In this document: piece after piece, positions 1 to 10,591 of the stretch | Numbering within the stretch: position 1 is the first letter of the stretch | How the letters are laid out: each line of letters begins with the position of its first letter | Assembly (NCBI RefSeq): GCF_029962835.1 | Contig: NC_080578.1 | Span: forward strand, 48,725,001-48,789,000 | DNA from: Magnolia sinica | Lineage: Eukaryota; Streptophyta; Magnoliopsida; Magnoliales; Magnoliaceae | Direction of reading: 5' to 3' | Length of the DNA: 64,000 nt | Position numbers and translations under genes: made by a program | Notes under the pieces: generated by a model | What the model saw: the letters and a program-made list of their open reading frames with translations, nothing else | The model's database searches: none | Told to the model about the DNA's origin: nothing

Positions 1-339
1 AATACAATGAAATCGTAATGGGCTTCAACCATTATTTTGGACGGTAATGGGTAGGTTTTGGCCGGGATCAAGGTAGGCCAGGGCCTAGTACATCAACTAA
101 GACCGTGAGGCTCAGGCCAATAATGGGCTAGCATAGCAGGCTCAAGACCAAGCCCAAAATGATTGGTTGTACCAGGACGCGATCCAGTCCAACTCGAAAA
201 TTGATAAAATCACTATTTTACTCTTGAATGTTCCTGATCCATCTGCTTATCAAATGGCTACTTGTAGACAGAGAAATAGATATGAATGAAACCATCAGTC
301 TAGGTTCAAGATAAGAGAGTGGATTCGGTCGGGTAGGGG
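1..339. other. Unassigned flank, no gene seen
   Basis: No coding frame or structural RNA is supported here. The stretch is of mixed composition and holds several short 'aggcc/gggctag' words that look like degraded interspersed repeat. Open frames on both strands are short and match no family I recognise. Confidence 0.4.
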
Positions 340-850
340 TAACAAGGATTTCTGTCATGCCGTGACCGGGGGACCTACCTTGATGTATGTGTTGTATATC
401 CACGCCGTTTATCCCCTTTTCCAGCTCATTTTTAGATATGGGCCAAAAAAAAATGAAGCAGATCAAAATCTTAGGTGGACCCAACCACATGAAACAGTGG
501 TGATTGAATGCCCGCCATTAAAAACTTCCCCGGGCCCACTGTAATGTTTATTTTCCAATCAACCTGTTATAACGCCACACGTATCAGCTTGATTCAAAAC
601 TTGTGGTCCAAACGAAGCTTTTAACGGTCAATCACCACTGGAAACCCTGGTCAGGACCGTGCTGTGTTGGCTGAGCCCAGGCACAGATAAGCTACCCGGC
701 CTTACCCAACATCGTGTGGCCTTGACTGTGCGACCCATATGCGGAATATCCACGCCATCCTTCCATTTTTCCAATAGTGGGATATAACGCACGTACATAC
801 TACATCTAAAGTTCTATTGGCCTGGTGGGGGATAAAATGACTTCAGTGGC
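340..850 (+). repeat. GGGCCCACC-type interspersed repeat, copy 1
   Basis: Carries the signature seen about a dozen times in this window: 'acctTGATGTATGTGTTGTAT', 'cca..ccgttTATCC', 'aggtggaccc..ccacatgaaacagtggtgattgaa', then 'cactgtaatgtttatt'. The order matches copies near 54.5, 57.5, 58.1, 61.9 and 62.2 kb. No protein frame is shared between copies, so it is a non-autonomous dispersed repeat. The ends are not defined here. A diverged continuation runs to about 850. Confidence 0.7.
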
Positions 851-1019
851 CCCACTAAGAAATTGATCCTGCCATGGAATGCCCAGCGGGACTGGCTCGT
901 TGGGTCGCATGGGCTGCCTTTCTCATTGCCACCGTTAATCCTATAGTGTTGTTGTTCAATCTAGATATGTCGCCACACATGTACAAATGGCCTGAATTCG
1001 GCCAAATGCGTGCAATAGG

Positions 1020-1500
1020 ATTATTGTTTGAAGTATCCCCGTGATATCGAAATATCCTTGATATCACCTGCATCGCCCCCCTAACGATACTGATAATATT
1101 GGTAGTATCAGAAATTCTAGGTATCAACAATGTATTGTTAATTATTGCTAATGTATCAATATCACCAAATTTTTTTTGATTGCATTGCTTATATTGTCGA
1201 TGTATCCAATTGCTAAATCTTTTTTACCATGTAACTCTCAAGTGTTGCTTGTATCACCGGTGGATTGGCGTTGTTTTAGTAATATCAATAAATATGTCTT
1301 GGTATCACTAAAAATTTATTTATTAAAAAATTTAAAATTTTAATTTTTTAATAGGCGCATGACTCTATACTGTGTTTAATTTGTCAACGATGATATTAAT
1401 AATATTGCGATATTATCGTTATCACAACATGGGTGATATCAATACCATAATCTTTTATTTTCTTTTCAGTTGTTGATGATTTTTCAGAAAAATATCATGT
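1020..1500. repeat. GATATC-rich AT-rich repeat
   Basis: AT-rich DNA with many 'gatatc', 'tatcgat' and 'atatcacc' words in both orientations (for example 1047-1080 and 1391-1443). A related sequence with the same words lies at 59,005-59,205. No open frame of interest. It is probably a degraded short transposon, but no terminal repeats could be fixed. Confidence 0.4.
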
Positions 1501-1935
1501 GTTGTAAATATTTTAAAATATTGATGGATGTTTTAATGGAATGTTGGATAGCTAAATCGATATAAGAAATTGATGGGATGGTTAGACTGATTTCTTATAA
1601 GAACACATGCTTTTAGGCTCCTATTAAATGAAAACTTATTGTGTATATATTCTTTTTTGTAATTTTTTTATTAATAAATATGCAAATATATGTATTTTAG
1701 CATATCTTAAAGTTTTATTGAAAAATGCTATTGTTTTTCCCAAGTTTCCCGGTATTTTCGTTTATCAATGATATTTTAGCAATATCGTTATTGTTGTCGC
1801 ATCCTCGGCTACCGATATCAATACTTTGAACACTGACTAGGAGTAGTGATAAGTGTGCCAAAACCATACTTGAAATTGTGTGGTAGGATATAAGAGTTAA
1901 TAATTGCACGTATGTGGAAGCTTTGCAGAATTAGA

Positions 1936-2515
1936 AAATGAATGGTTGTATCCTAAAGAGGGAGGGAGGGCGAATAAGACCACTTAAAAATTATGCCAAT
2001 TAAAATAAATTTGGGTTATTTAAACTAATTTATCAATTAAACTAATCAAGGAAAATAACACTTAAGCTTTCAAGCCAAAAGTAAGTCTAATCACATAAAT
2101 TACAAATCATATATCGAAAAGAAACTAGTCTATAATCAAGATAGTTAACTTATGTGTGAGATGTACTAACTATTCAACTCCTAGCATTCATCTAATCATG
2201 CATACATATAATTAGCAAATTAAATCTACAAGCATAATTAGAAATGTGGTCAAATGACAATTTCAAACACAAACATATATAGTGGTTCAGTTTCTCTACT
2301 CTACTTCGAGTTGACGCACTCTCCCGAGTGTACGAATAGTCACTATCAGAAGTTTTTAATAAGTTCACCCCTAACCTTTATAGGCCCACACAAGGACCTA
2401 ATGTACACTCCCGTCGAGGCTCCCTTAGAGACTTAGTTGGCTTTCTATCTGTGATCATGCCAAATATTGGATATTTATCCTCTTAATTACATTAGCTTTC
2501 TTGATATTCAAGTGT
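1936..2515 (-). repeat. LTR fragment (antisense), copia-like
   Basis: On the minus strand this reads like the R-U5 part of a copia LTR: a 'gaaccactatatat' segment followed by a long T-rich tract ending 'ggcataa..cgccctccctccctcttta'. It parallels the 'ggcatagtcctattcacccccctctagg' 3' end of the sense LTR at 4900. Its equivalent in copy B is 10,890-11,480. The 5' half and any partner LTR are missing. Confidence 0.5.
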
Positions 2516-2520
2516 TAATT

Positions 2521-2521
<1 letters not shown>

Positions 2522-2573
<52 letters not shown>
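2522..2573. repeat. (TA)n microsatellite, left part
   Basis: An uninterrupted TA run that resumes at 3122 beyond the MITE. In copy B the corresponding place (about 11,485-11,515) holds a short 'acacgcgcgtgcgcacacaca' tract, so the TA run has expanded only in copy A. Confidence 0.95.
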
Positions 2574-2576
<3 letters not shown>

Positions 2577-3119
2577 AAAAGGTTTATGCGCTCGACCTCA
2601 CGTGTCCGTCCCATAAGGTCGAGCTGTGTGGGCCCCACCGTGATGCGTTTCGAACATCTAACCCATCAGTCAGATGCAACATTCCATCATGGGCCTAGGT
2701 CTCAAAAATCAAGTCAATCCATGACTTGTGTGGGCCACACCACATACAGAAGTGGGGAGTGGTCGTGCACCATTAAAACATTCATAATCAGTTTTTTGGG
2801 CCCACCGAGATGTGGTTTGCAAATCCAGACCATCCATTATGTGTGTCACACTTGCATGACGGTTCAGACCAAGTTTCAGCAACATTCAAAACTCGGGTGG
2901 GCCCCACCAAGTGCTTTTATATGTTTTAACGATGTTTCACATGATTTTAGATGGTATGGCCCACCTGAGTTCCGTATACAGCTGATTTTTGGGATATCCC
3001 ATAATTTAGAGGGTACCCATCAAATGCACGGTGTTGATGGTCGACACGCATCACGGTGGGGCCCACACAGCTGGACCTCACGGGAGCTAATCGTGAGGTC
3101 GAGCGCATAGTACCTTTTC

Positions 3120-3121
<2 letters not shown>
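2574..3121. mobile_element. Long-TIR MITE inserted in (TA)n
   Basis: Begins GGGAAAAGGTTTATGCG and ends CGCATAGTACCTTTTCCC. The inverted repeat extends imperfectly for roughly 90 bp on each side, including 'gctgtgtgggccccaccgtg' read inward from both ends. It sits inside a TA microsatellite, consistent with TA target choice (Tc1/mariner/Stowaway-like), although the repeat hides the exact target duplication. The ends contain the GGCCCACC word typical of the common dispersed repeat here, so the two families may be related. It has no coding capacity. Copy B lacks it. Confidence 0.8.

Positions 3122-3201
<80 letters not shown>
3122..3201. repeat. (TA)n microsatellite, right part
   Basis: A pure TA/AT run to the right of the MITE, ending where the sense LTR begins. 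Confidence 0.95.
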
Positions 3202-3202
<1 letters not shown>

Positions 3203-4938
3203 TGTTATAATGTATAAAGTACACCTTTGTTTGTCAAATTTCGTTTAGACAAAACAACTTATGAAGTGGCCCATCTAATGTGGATCAAGATGGAAAGTTT
3301 AAGACTCTACTTCAAGTTAAGTAGTGGATCAAGATGGAAAGGTCAAGACTCTACTATAACTCAAATAGTGGATGAAGATGAAAAATTCAAGTTCTACTAA
3401 GTTCAAGATGATTGAGTTCAAGTTCTACTAAAGTTCTAATAGAAGATCAAGCTCTATCTTTAACTACAAGCTCTATTGAATATTCAAATATAAGAACAAA
3501 TTCCATAAAGTTCAAGCTACTTCAAAAGTTTAGTCATATCAGATATAACAAACCCTAAAAAGACCCTAGGCCTATGTACTTTCAAAATATAACTTAAATG
3601 AGTTTCTATGTTTATGTTAGGCTAAAGTTCAACTAGTTCAAGCTAACGTTCGACTAGTCTAAGGATTTTTCGACCAGTCTTACTTTAAATTGTAGAAAAA
3701 TGGATTTTTTTCGTTACTTCTTCGACCAGTCGAGCAGACTGCTCGACCAGTTGAAGATGGGCCTTCGACCAGTCGAGGGTTACTCGACTCGAAGTCCAGC
3801 AATTGAATCAATTCGGATTTTTTGCACCCTCGACCAATCGAAGACTATGCTCGACCAGTCAAACAGGGCCCTCGACCAGTCGAGCAGGGCCTTTGACCAG
3901 TCAAAGTTTTATTTTATCTTATCGCGCTCAAATTTGAAAATTTGTTGGAATGGAATCCGGTTCTTAGACGAGTCAAAGTAACAACTTTTCTGCCTATAAA
4001 TAGAGGCTTTCTCTCAATCCAAAAATACAATTCAAGTATATCAAATCCATCATTAAGAGAGATATAAGCCTCTACTATACTCAAGCTGTTGCATGGTATT
4101 TATAAATTTTTAATAGCTTATTTGTTTTAATTCCTTGATCTCTTATGCTTTGAATTTTATTTTATAAAGAGAGTAAATACTCTTCTTTGAGATCTTAAGG
4201 AATTCAAACAAGTAGTATTAGGTTTGAATTTATTTAAAATTAATCTAGAACCTTGAACTCTTGTCTATGTGACTGAACATTAAACAATCTACTACAAGAC
4301 AAGTGGTTTTACGGCTACATTGACTGATACATCTTCAAAGGAGAAAATGAGTATATTTTTCTTTTATATTGGTTTTATTGAGATAGCTAGAAAATCTCGT
4401 TTGTTGGTTTTCCTAAGATGGCCAGAAAATCTCAGTGAGGGGTTTTTTTATTTATGATAGTCCTTTAAAATCACAACTATATCAGGTTTTAAGGTGACCC
4501 TAAGAAAATCTTATTTTTAGTGAAAGCCAATATCACATGAATAGTGATTACTGGGAGTGGAGTAGGTGTGGTTGTTTGAGAACAGTTGTTGTATACAGCG
4601 AACCACTATAATTCTGTGTTGTGGTGAATGTTTACTTTTTTGTATTTGTGGAGAATGTTTGTAATTCCATTTATGTAAAAGTGGTGAATGTTTGTAATAG
4701 ATAGTTTTATTTTCTCTTGCTTGGTTTGAGATCTTGATTTCTACAAACGTTCATGAAATAAAGTTGTCCTACCTAAACTTCGTTTAGGTGTAGGTTGTCC
4801 TACGAACTAGTTTGAATCAATTTTTCAATACTAGTATGATTGAGTTTTCTGATTTATTTATTATTTCAGCACTTTAATTTTTTTATTTGGCATAGTCCTA
4901 TTCACCCCCCTCTAGGACTCCTTAAGCTCACCTTTTCA
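3203..4938 (+). mobile_element. Solo Sirevirus-like LTR
   Basis: Starts TGTTATAATG and ends 'ctaggactcc..ccTTTTCA', the same 3' end as the LTRs of the two Sireviruses in this window. It has a TATAAATAG box at 3995 and a cluster of CGACCAGTCGA palindromes at about 3720-3905. It shares the 'gaaccactataat' and 'gagatagctagaaaatctc' segments with the other LTRs. No primer-binding site or gag follows. The start is inferred because the left flank is a TA repeat, so target duplication cannot be judged. Confidence 0.7.
3995..4003 (+). promoter_or_regulatory. TATA box of the solo LTR
   Basis: TATAAATAG followed by 'aggctttctctc', just downstream of the palindrome cluster. The same order (palindromes, then TATAAAT) is seen in the other Sirevirus LTRs: 12,263, 22,921-22,929 reverse, and 29,084. 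Confidence 0.6.
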
Positions 4939-4948
4939 TATATATATA

Positions 4949-7900
4949 TATAACACCCTGATTCTTATAACCCGAGGATGATCACTCGAGTACGAGAATT
5001 CCGAGAGCTATGTCATACTATATAACTACCATTCATGTAATGTTCAACACCTTTCATAATATCGACACATAACTACTATATAAACTATTTAAACAAGTTC
5101 ATCATGTGTAAATGGAAGTAAAAAAGTAAAGCAAGATCTCACAGCAAGGGATTTTTAATTACGATTCGCAAACCTAGCAAAACTAAGATAATGTCTGAAA
5201 ACATGGAAGTAAATAGATCCTATATCATCAGTTAAGCTCCAACGATTCAACCGTGTCAACATACTGTCCTTCATCTCCATACTCCTCATCAACTGCACCA
5301 GAGGTCTCGTCATAGGCGCCATCTTCCTCCCTCATACCTGTGTTTATTTGGTGCAACCGCATGATTGGGTGAGTGAAAACTCAATGGGAATTTCCCTCAT
5401 AGATTCAATCATATCATATTATTCCAATATAGGTTAACGTAGCATATTCGATTCATAAGGAAGTACAACTACATATGCATATGCATGGATGTATAAATGT
5501 ATGTTCAAGTCACAGATCTGGGTATGCACATCCAGCTGTCAAAATAAAAGACTGCCCGTGGTAGGTAAACTACCTAGAAAAGGCCATGAAGGTTAGCGCG
5601 CCCAAAGATGACCTCTTGGAAAAGTACATAGGGTACGCCCGAGGAGGTATTAAAATCCCGAAAAAGCCTCATATAAGAAAGGAGCGGCCCATAGTGGTGC
5701 AAATGCACATACTCTGATGGTCGAATTTAAGTAAGAGAACCTTTTGCAACCCAACAAGATGTGACTTACGATGAACACTCGAAAAAGCTCTCATATTATG
5801 CGTGGATGTTATGCACCATAACACTTATGTATGCTTCATTGATAGGATAGGAATGTCCATAAAATTGTAAGTATAAAACATCCGTCCATGAGTTTAATAG
5901 AGTTTTCCATAATTTCTTTACATTCAACGAAGGCTCAACAAACATCATGTAAAGCCTCAAGTGAGCTTATGAATTAGTTACGGGTCCTTTTATATCTCTA
6001 AAGGAGACATCTTATACACATTCCTTGCACAACTCACAATGTAATATGAATTAAGAGTTGTAAGGCCCAAGTCATATTATTAAAATTAAGCTCATGATAT
6101 AGAGGTGACAAGAGGAATTTTAGTACTATGATCAATCCATAACAACTATGAGAGATGGAATTCATATCCTTACTTGGAGCACTACTTGGGAACAAAATCG
6201 TATTTCCCATATTGTGAGATCTACCCCTATGATAGCATCAAGTAAGCTAGAAACTAGCAAGTCATGAAGAAATTTTTCACTATACAGTTTATAGGTAATC
6301 TGGCATGAAGTTTCATGTTTTCATCATGTGTAATGGAAAACTAATCATAGGCAATTAATTATAAATGTAGCATGGAAATTATATTACAATACTTCCTACA
6401 CATAATCAAAGAAACATGATATTAAAAGATTACTTCATGGAAATTCACTTAACTAGGAATTAGAAGATGCAACTAGGAATAATAAATCTCTAAAATTCTC
6501 TACAATGGGTATTTAATCTATATGGGAATTTATGAAGGGAAGAAGCTATGGGGGATGCTCCTCACCTTGATGTTGTTGTTGGAGTTGATTGAAGGGGATT
6601 ATCCTTTAAGGTGACAGTGACTAGCAGTACCTGTAGGGGCATTATAAGCTTCCAGTGAGTTATGACCGAGTTGAGTAAGTTGGGATTATCAACTACCAAC
6701 TAGTTGAGTTCATTTCAAGGGTTTTGTTAGCCATAGGGTTAAATTAAAGGTCCATTGAACCCAATGTTTCTCAAAATCATTCACAACTGGTTAGAGTCAA
6801 CTTGACTCAGCTGGAAGACTGACCGAGTTAGCTCGACAACGGTATTGAGTTGACCCAGTGGGCTAGATGATCGGGTCGCCCCATACTGGGCAGATCTGGA
6901 ATGCCCCTAATTGGGCCTTAACTCACTGCACTGAGTTATTTCTCAAGCCCAGCGGAGTTAGATTCATTCTCCTGTATTTCACTTGAGTCACTGACTCAGT
7001 GGCGACTCCAGTGCAAACGGCACTTCTACCCACAGCTCTTGACGAACCAAAACTCAGTTCGAAGCCCCGGACCTAGCTCCAGGAAAACCGACCGCTGCCA
7101 TGGAGGCAGACCAGGGATTTCACCTCAGGATGTGGAGTTGAGTCACTTAACTCGTGACCGAGTTGGTGTGATTACGAACACAATCAGTCGGGTGAGTGGA
7201 ATCCCCTAGCAACAAAGGAAAAAATGGACGGGGTTACCTGATCAGGGATGGTTTCTGGTTGTTGAAAAGGCCTGGACACAGCGTACTCAACTTCGGATCC
7301 GTCGGAGCTCGAACCTATGTCTCCCTGACTCAATCCCGAATGCCATTTCGAGGTGGAATGGCTTGATATAGCAGAGGATTCAGGTCATTTTACTGATTAG
7401 CTGATAAGAAGTTGAGAGAAGGGTGGGTTTTGATCTCCTTTCCTGAGCTGAGGATAGGGATTAGAGTTGCCTGAAGCAGGACCTATGGCAAGACTGAGAA
7501 GTCTCAGACAGCCGGCTGGAAACTCGTTCCAGCGGCTATCATCCCCAAACTCTCTCTATCTCACCTTACTTCCTTCTCCCACTCTATCTTCTCTCTTTCA
7601 CTCTCATTTCTCTCTCTTTGTTCTTTCCTCTCTTTCTATTTCTTCTTTAGAAAACGAGCAACCCAACTAAGTCGGGTTGCAACACACCCTGCAACTCGCC
7701 CCAGCGGCGCTTAATCTCTCTCCATCTCCCTATCTTACTATTTCTATTCTTTCCTTTGCTAGTCTTGGGATTTGCTCTAAAAACCGGCTACTTATAGTTG
7801 TTTCCTCTTTTGGGTCTTTCTACGGCTAATCTCAAAGATTAGCGCGGAGTTGATATTTAATAGTCGAGAACAACTAGCCATTAGAATCTCTCCATGAGTC

Positions 7901-9141
7901 GAATCTTGTACATGGGCCTCAAATTTAAACTCTGATAGACATTAGAGGGGATGAGCCATGAGATGGATGGCTTGGATTTAAGAGACGGTTACTATTACAG
8001 AAAGTGGGTCCCACAATCAGTTTGGGGAAGTTGGTTGGCTGATAATGGCATCTTCGATTGGGATGGTTGATTCCTCGATCTAGGATGCTCAGATGGTCCA
8101 GATGGTGCCCATCAGGCTAGTGGGTCCCCCTCAATGGCGACGGAATGCCATAGTTTAAACGTGATTAGTCGCACTAAGGCGGTTTGCGCCGAACCACTAT
8201 CTCGCCAATTTCTCAGGATTTTCTCATCTAGCTATGAGATTTCTAGCAACCCTAGAGTTGACACCAGGGATTTACTCGAGAGAGGCTTCTAGATGCTAAC
8301 GATCGGCTGAGATGGATCATTTCTATAAATGAAATTATTCCTACCGCCTTTAGTCGTCGTCGTGGCATTACCAGAAATAGGGTGGTGATTGTGCTTTACA
8401 TGGCATATATGCGCGTGGTCTTGAGCATACCTAGCCGTCCGGATCGCCAACTAAACGCGCCCCTTAAGAGGTCTTCCCATCTAGTCGTTGCGTCGGGGTG
8501 GCCTTGCTGCTCCATTGCTCGAGCGACCCAACAACCCACTTAATTACAATCCTGACCTAGGTTATGGTCAGTGGGATTCGCTAATCATGATGGACGGTTC
8601 GGATTTGATGACAACTCCAATCGACCCAAAAAGGTGGGCTCTCTGATGCAGACAAACGAGATTTTGAAAATGAGCAGTGACAGGAAAATCGGGTAGAATC
8701 CGACCCTTTTGGAATTTGTATCAGGTCAAACTCTGTTTGACTCGGTACCTTTGTTTTGTGTACTGCGTGTGCAGACTACCTGTGCACACGCACGGATCCG
8801 ATGTGGGGTCCACATGAAGATCTAGGTCGATCAATCCACATGAAGATCTAGGTCGATCAATACCGTCTATTAGTCTTGAAAGGTCCTTAGACGCTTACGG
8901 TTGGAGTTCTGGTAAGTTTTGATTGCTTGTGAATGAGCTTTGAGTTGTTTGTTCCTCTTACAGGGCTTATGAATTGCCTTGGGCTGAGGATCAACCCACT
9001 TTTGTTCTTGTAAGATACCGTACTTAGAGATTTATCCTTGATGAGTGTTTGATCGTTTTCAGTTAAACCGTTGGTTTTTAAGTGGGGTGGTCGATCCGAT
9101 TTTCAAGTTGATATTTATGATCAAAATTGAGGGTTGTTATA
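4949..9141 (-). repeat. Very long gypsy LTR (about 4.2 kb)
   Basis: The right edge is set by the polypurine tract and by alignment with the other gypsy LTR ('gttgttata' here, 'gtgttaca' at 38,961). The left edge 'tataacaccctg' corresponds to TGTAATGCC at 45,257. Both ends read TA instead of the expected TG/CA. There are no substantial open frames. Its size is well above the roughly 2.7 kb inferred for the related LTR, so it may hold unrecognised insertions. A perfect 26-bp tandem duplication lies at 8810-8861. Confidence 0.55.
8810..8861. repeat. 26-bp tandem duplication
   Basis: The unit 'ccacatgaagatctagg..' occurs twice head to tail without a mismatch (8810-8835 and 8836-8861). It is a recent local duplication inside the gypsy LTR. 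Confidence 0.9.
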
Positions 9142-9154
9142 ATCTCCCCTCCTA
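9142..9154 (-). other. Polypurine tract of gypsy 1
   Basis: On the minus strand it reads AGGAGGGGAGAT directly before the LTR end, matching AAGGGGGGTAGAT of the second gypsy element. It is the plus-strand priming site for reverse transcription. Confidence 0.7.
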
Positions 9155-9189
9155 AAAAAAAATATCCTCGAAATTATACCTAAGGGGGG

Positions 9190-10362
9190 TTGTCGAAAAG
9201 GTGTGGGTACTTCTCTTCCATCTCCGCTTGATGCTCCCATGTTGCTTCCTCGACCCCGTGACGTGACCACAGAACCTTCACCAATGGAATGGTCTTGGTG
9301 TGTAGAATTTATTCTTTGTGGTCCAATATGCGAATTGAGGCTTCTATGTAGTTGGCGTCATCGTTCAACTCGACCTCCTCCTCCTCCCAGCTAATGATGT
9401 GAGACGCATCCGGTTCATATTTCTTCAATATAGATATGTGGAAAACATTATGAACGTTGATGAATTTCGACGGTAGAGCGAGACGGTACGCAACGGCTCA
9501 AACCCTGTCCATGACCTCGAAAGGCCCAATAAATCGAGGAGAGAGTTTCCCTTTCTTCCCGAATCGCATGACGCCCCTCATAGGAGAGATCTTCAATAAT
9601 ACGTGATCCCCGACTATATATTCTAGATCTCGTCTACGTTGTCTGCATTACTCTTTTGCCTGCTCTAAGCCGTGCGTAGGCGTCTTCGGATTATGTCTAT
9701 CTTCTCTATCATCTCTTGGACAATCATAGGTCCTAGTAGGCTCTTCTCTCCCACTTCTGCCCAACTACGTAGTGCTCGATAAGGTCGACCGTATAAGGCT
9801 TCGAACGGTGCCATGCCAATGCCAGTTTGAAAACTGTTGTTATAGGCGAATTCTACGAGATGGATGTGCTAACCCAACTGCCCTTAAAGTCTAACATACA
9901 GGCTCTCAATATATCTTTTAGCACTTGATTCACTCTTTCTGTCTGACTGTTCGTTTGGGGGTGAAATGCCGTATTAAATTTCAACTTTGTACCCAACTCT
10001 TCTTGCAGCCTTTTCCAGAAAGTGGAGGTGAACCTGGTGTCGCGATCTGACACAATTTCCTGCGAAATACCGTATGCATGAACAATCTCCCGAATATACA
10101 ACTTAGCCAAGTCGTTTAATGAATTACTTACACGTATAAGGAGGAATCGGGCTGACTTCGTAAGTCTATCAACTATCACCCAGATGGAGTCATGGTTCCC
10201 ACGTGTCTTTGGGAGTCCTGAGATAAAGTCCATGCTGATACAATCCCACTTCCATTCGGCGAGGGGCAATGGCTGCAAAAGACCTGGTGGCTTGCGGTGT
10301 TCTGCCTTTACTTGCTGGCAAGTGAGACACTTTGCAACGTATTCTGCAATAACCCGCTTCAT
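9190..10362 (-). pseudogene. Gypsy integrase and C-terminal chromodomain, partial
   Basis: The N-terminal 169 residues (10,362 down to 9,856) are open. They comprise the end of the HHCC zinc region (CLTC at residues 12-15), then the integrase core with D45, D106 and E142, exact D(35)E spacing between the last two. Downstream the frame breaks repeatedly. Short segments still read as integrase tail ('NNSFQTGI', 'EALYGRPYR') and, near 9200-9290, as the chromodomain-type ending VLWSRHGVEEATWEH. The protein inserts cDNA into chromatin. Reverse transcriptase and RNase H are lost, so this copy cannot act alone. Confidence 0.85.
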
Positions 10363-10591
10363 ATTCTCCCACTAGTACTGACGCCTGACATCCCGATACA
10401 TTTTCGTACTACTAGGATGAACGGTGAGTCGGGATTTATGTGCTTCACTTAATATCGCCTGTTTCAATTTCTACACTTTCGGTACACAAATATGGCCTCG
10501 GTATCTCATGCCGCCATCCGAACTGATATACCAGTCCTACATCCCTTCACCTTCTCATCTCAGCCTCAATCCCTTCAGTGATTCGTCCTAA

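Larger units (their letters stand above)
1637..4938 (+). repeat. Composite repeat block, copy A
   Basis: The same order of sequences recurs at 10,592-12,949 plus 23,726-23,956 (copy B). It comprises an AT-rich leader with 'gctaccgatatcaatactt', an antisense LTR fragment, a junction at a simple repeat, and a sense-strand Sirevirus-like LTR. Copy A differs by carrying a MITE inside its TA repeat (2574-3121). Copy B carries a complete Sirevirus instead. The two blocks flank a truncated gypsy element. They cannot be the two LTRs of one element, because no primer site follows copy A. Confidence 0.75.
4949..10590 (-). mobile_element. Truncated Ty3-gypsy (Tekay-like) element
   Basis: A minus-strand element reduced to its 3' LTR (4949-9141), polypurine tract and the 3' part of pol (integrase and C terminus, up to about 10,590). 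Everything 5' of integrase is gone: at about 10,590 the sequence switches to composite block B. The C-terminal chromodomain-like sequence and integrase resemble those of the second gypsy element at 36.4-47.7 kb, so both are Tekay/Del-like chromoviruses. Confidence 0.75.

Noticed and set aside
2520..3110. 196-codon open frame with a Tyr-Ile run
   Set aside because: Translation of the TA microsatellite and the MITE; no coding role.
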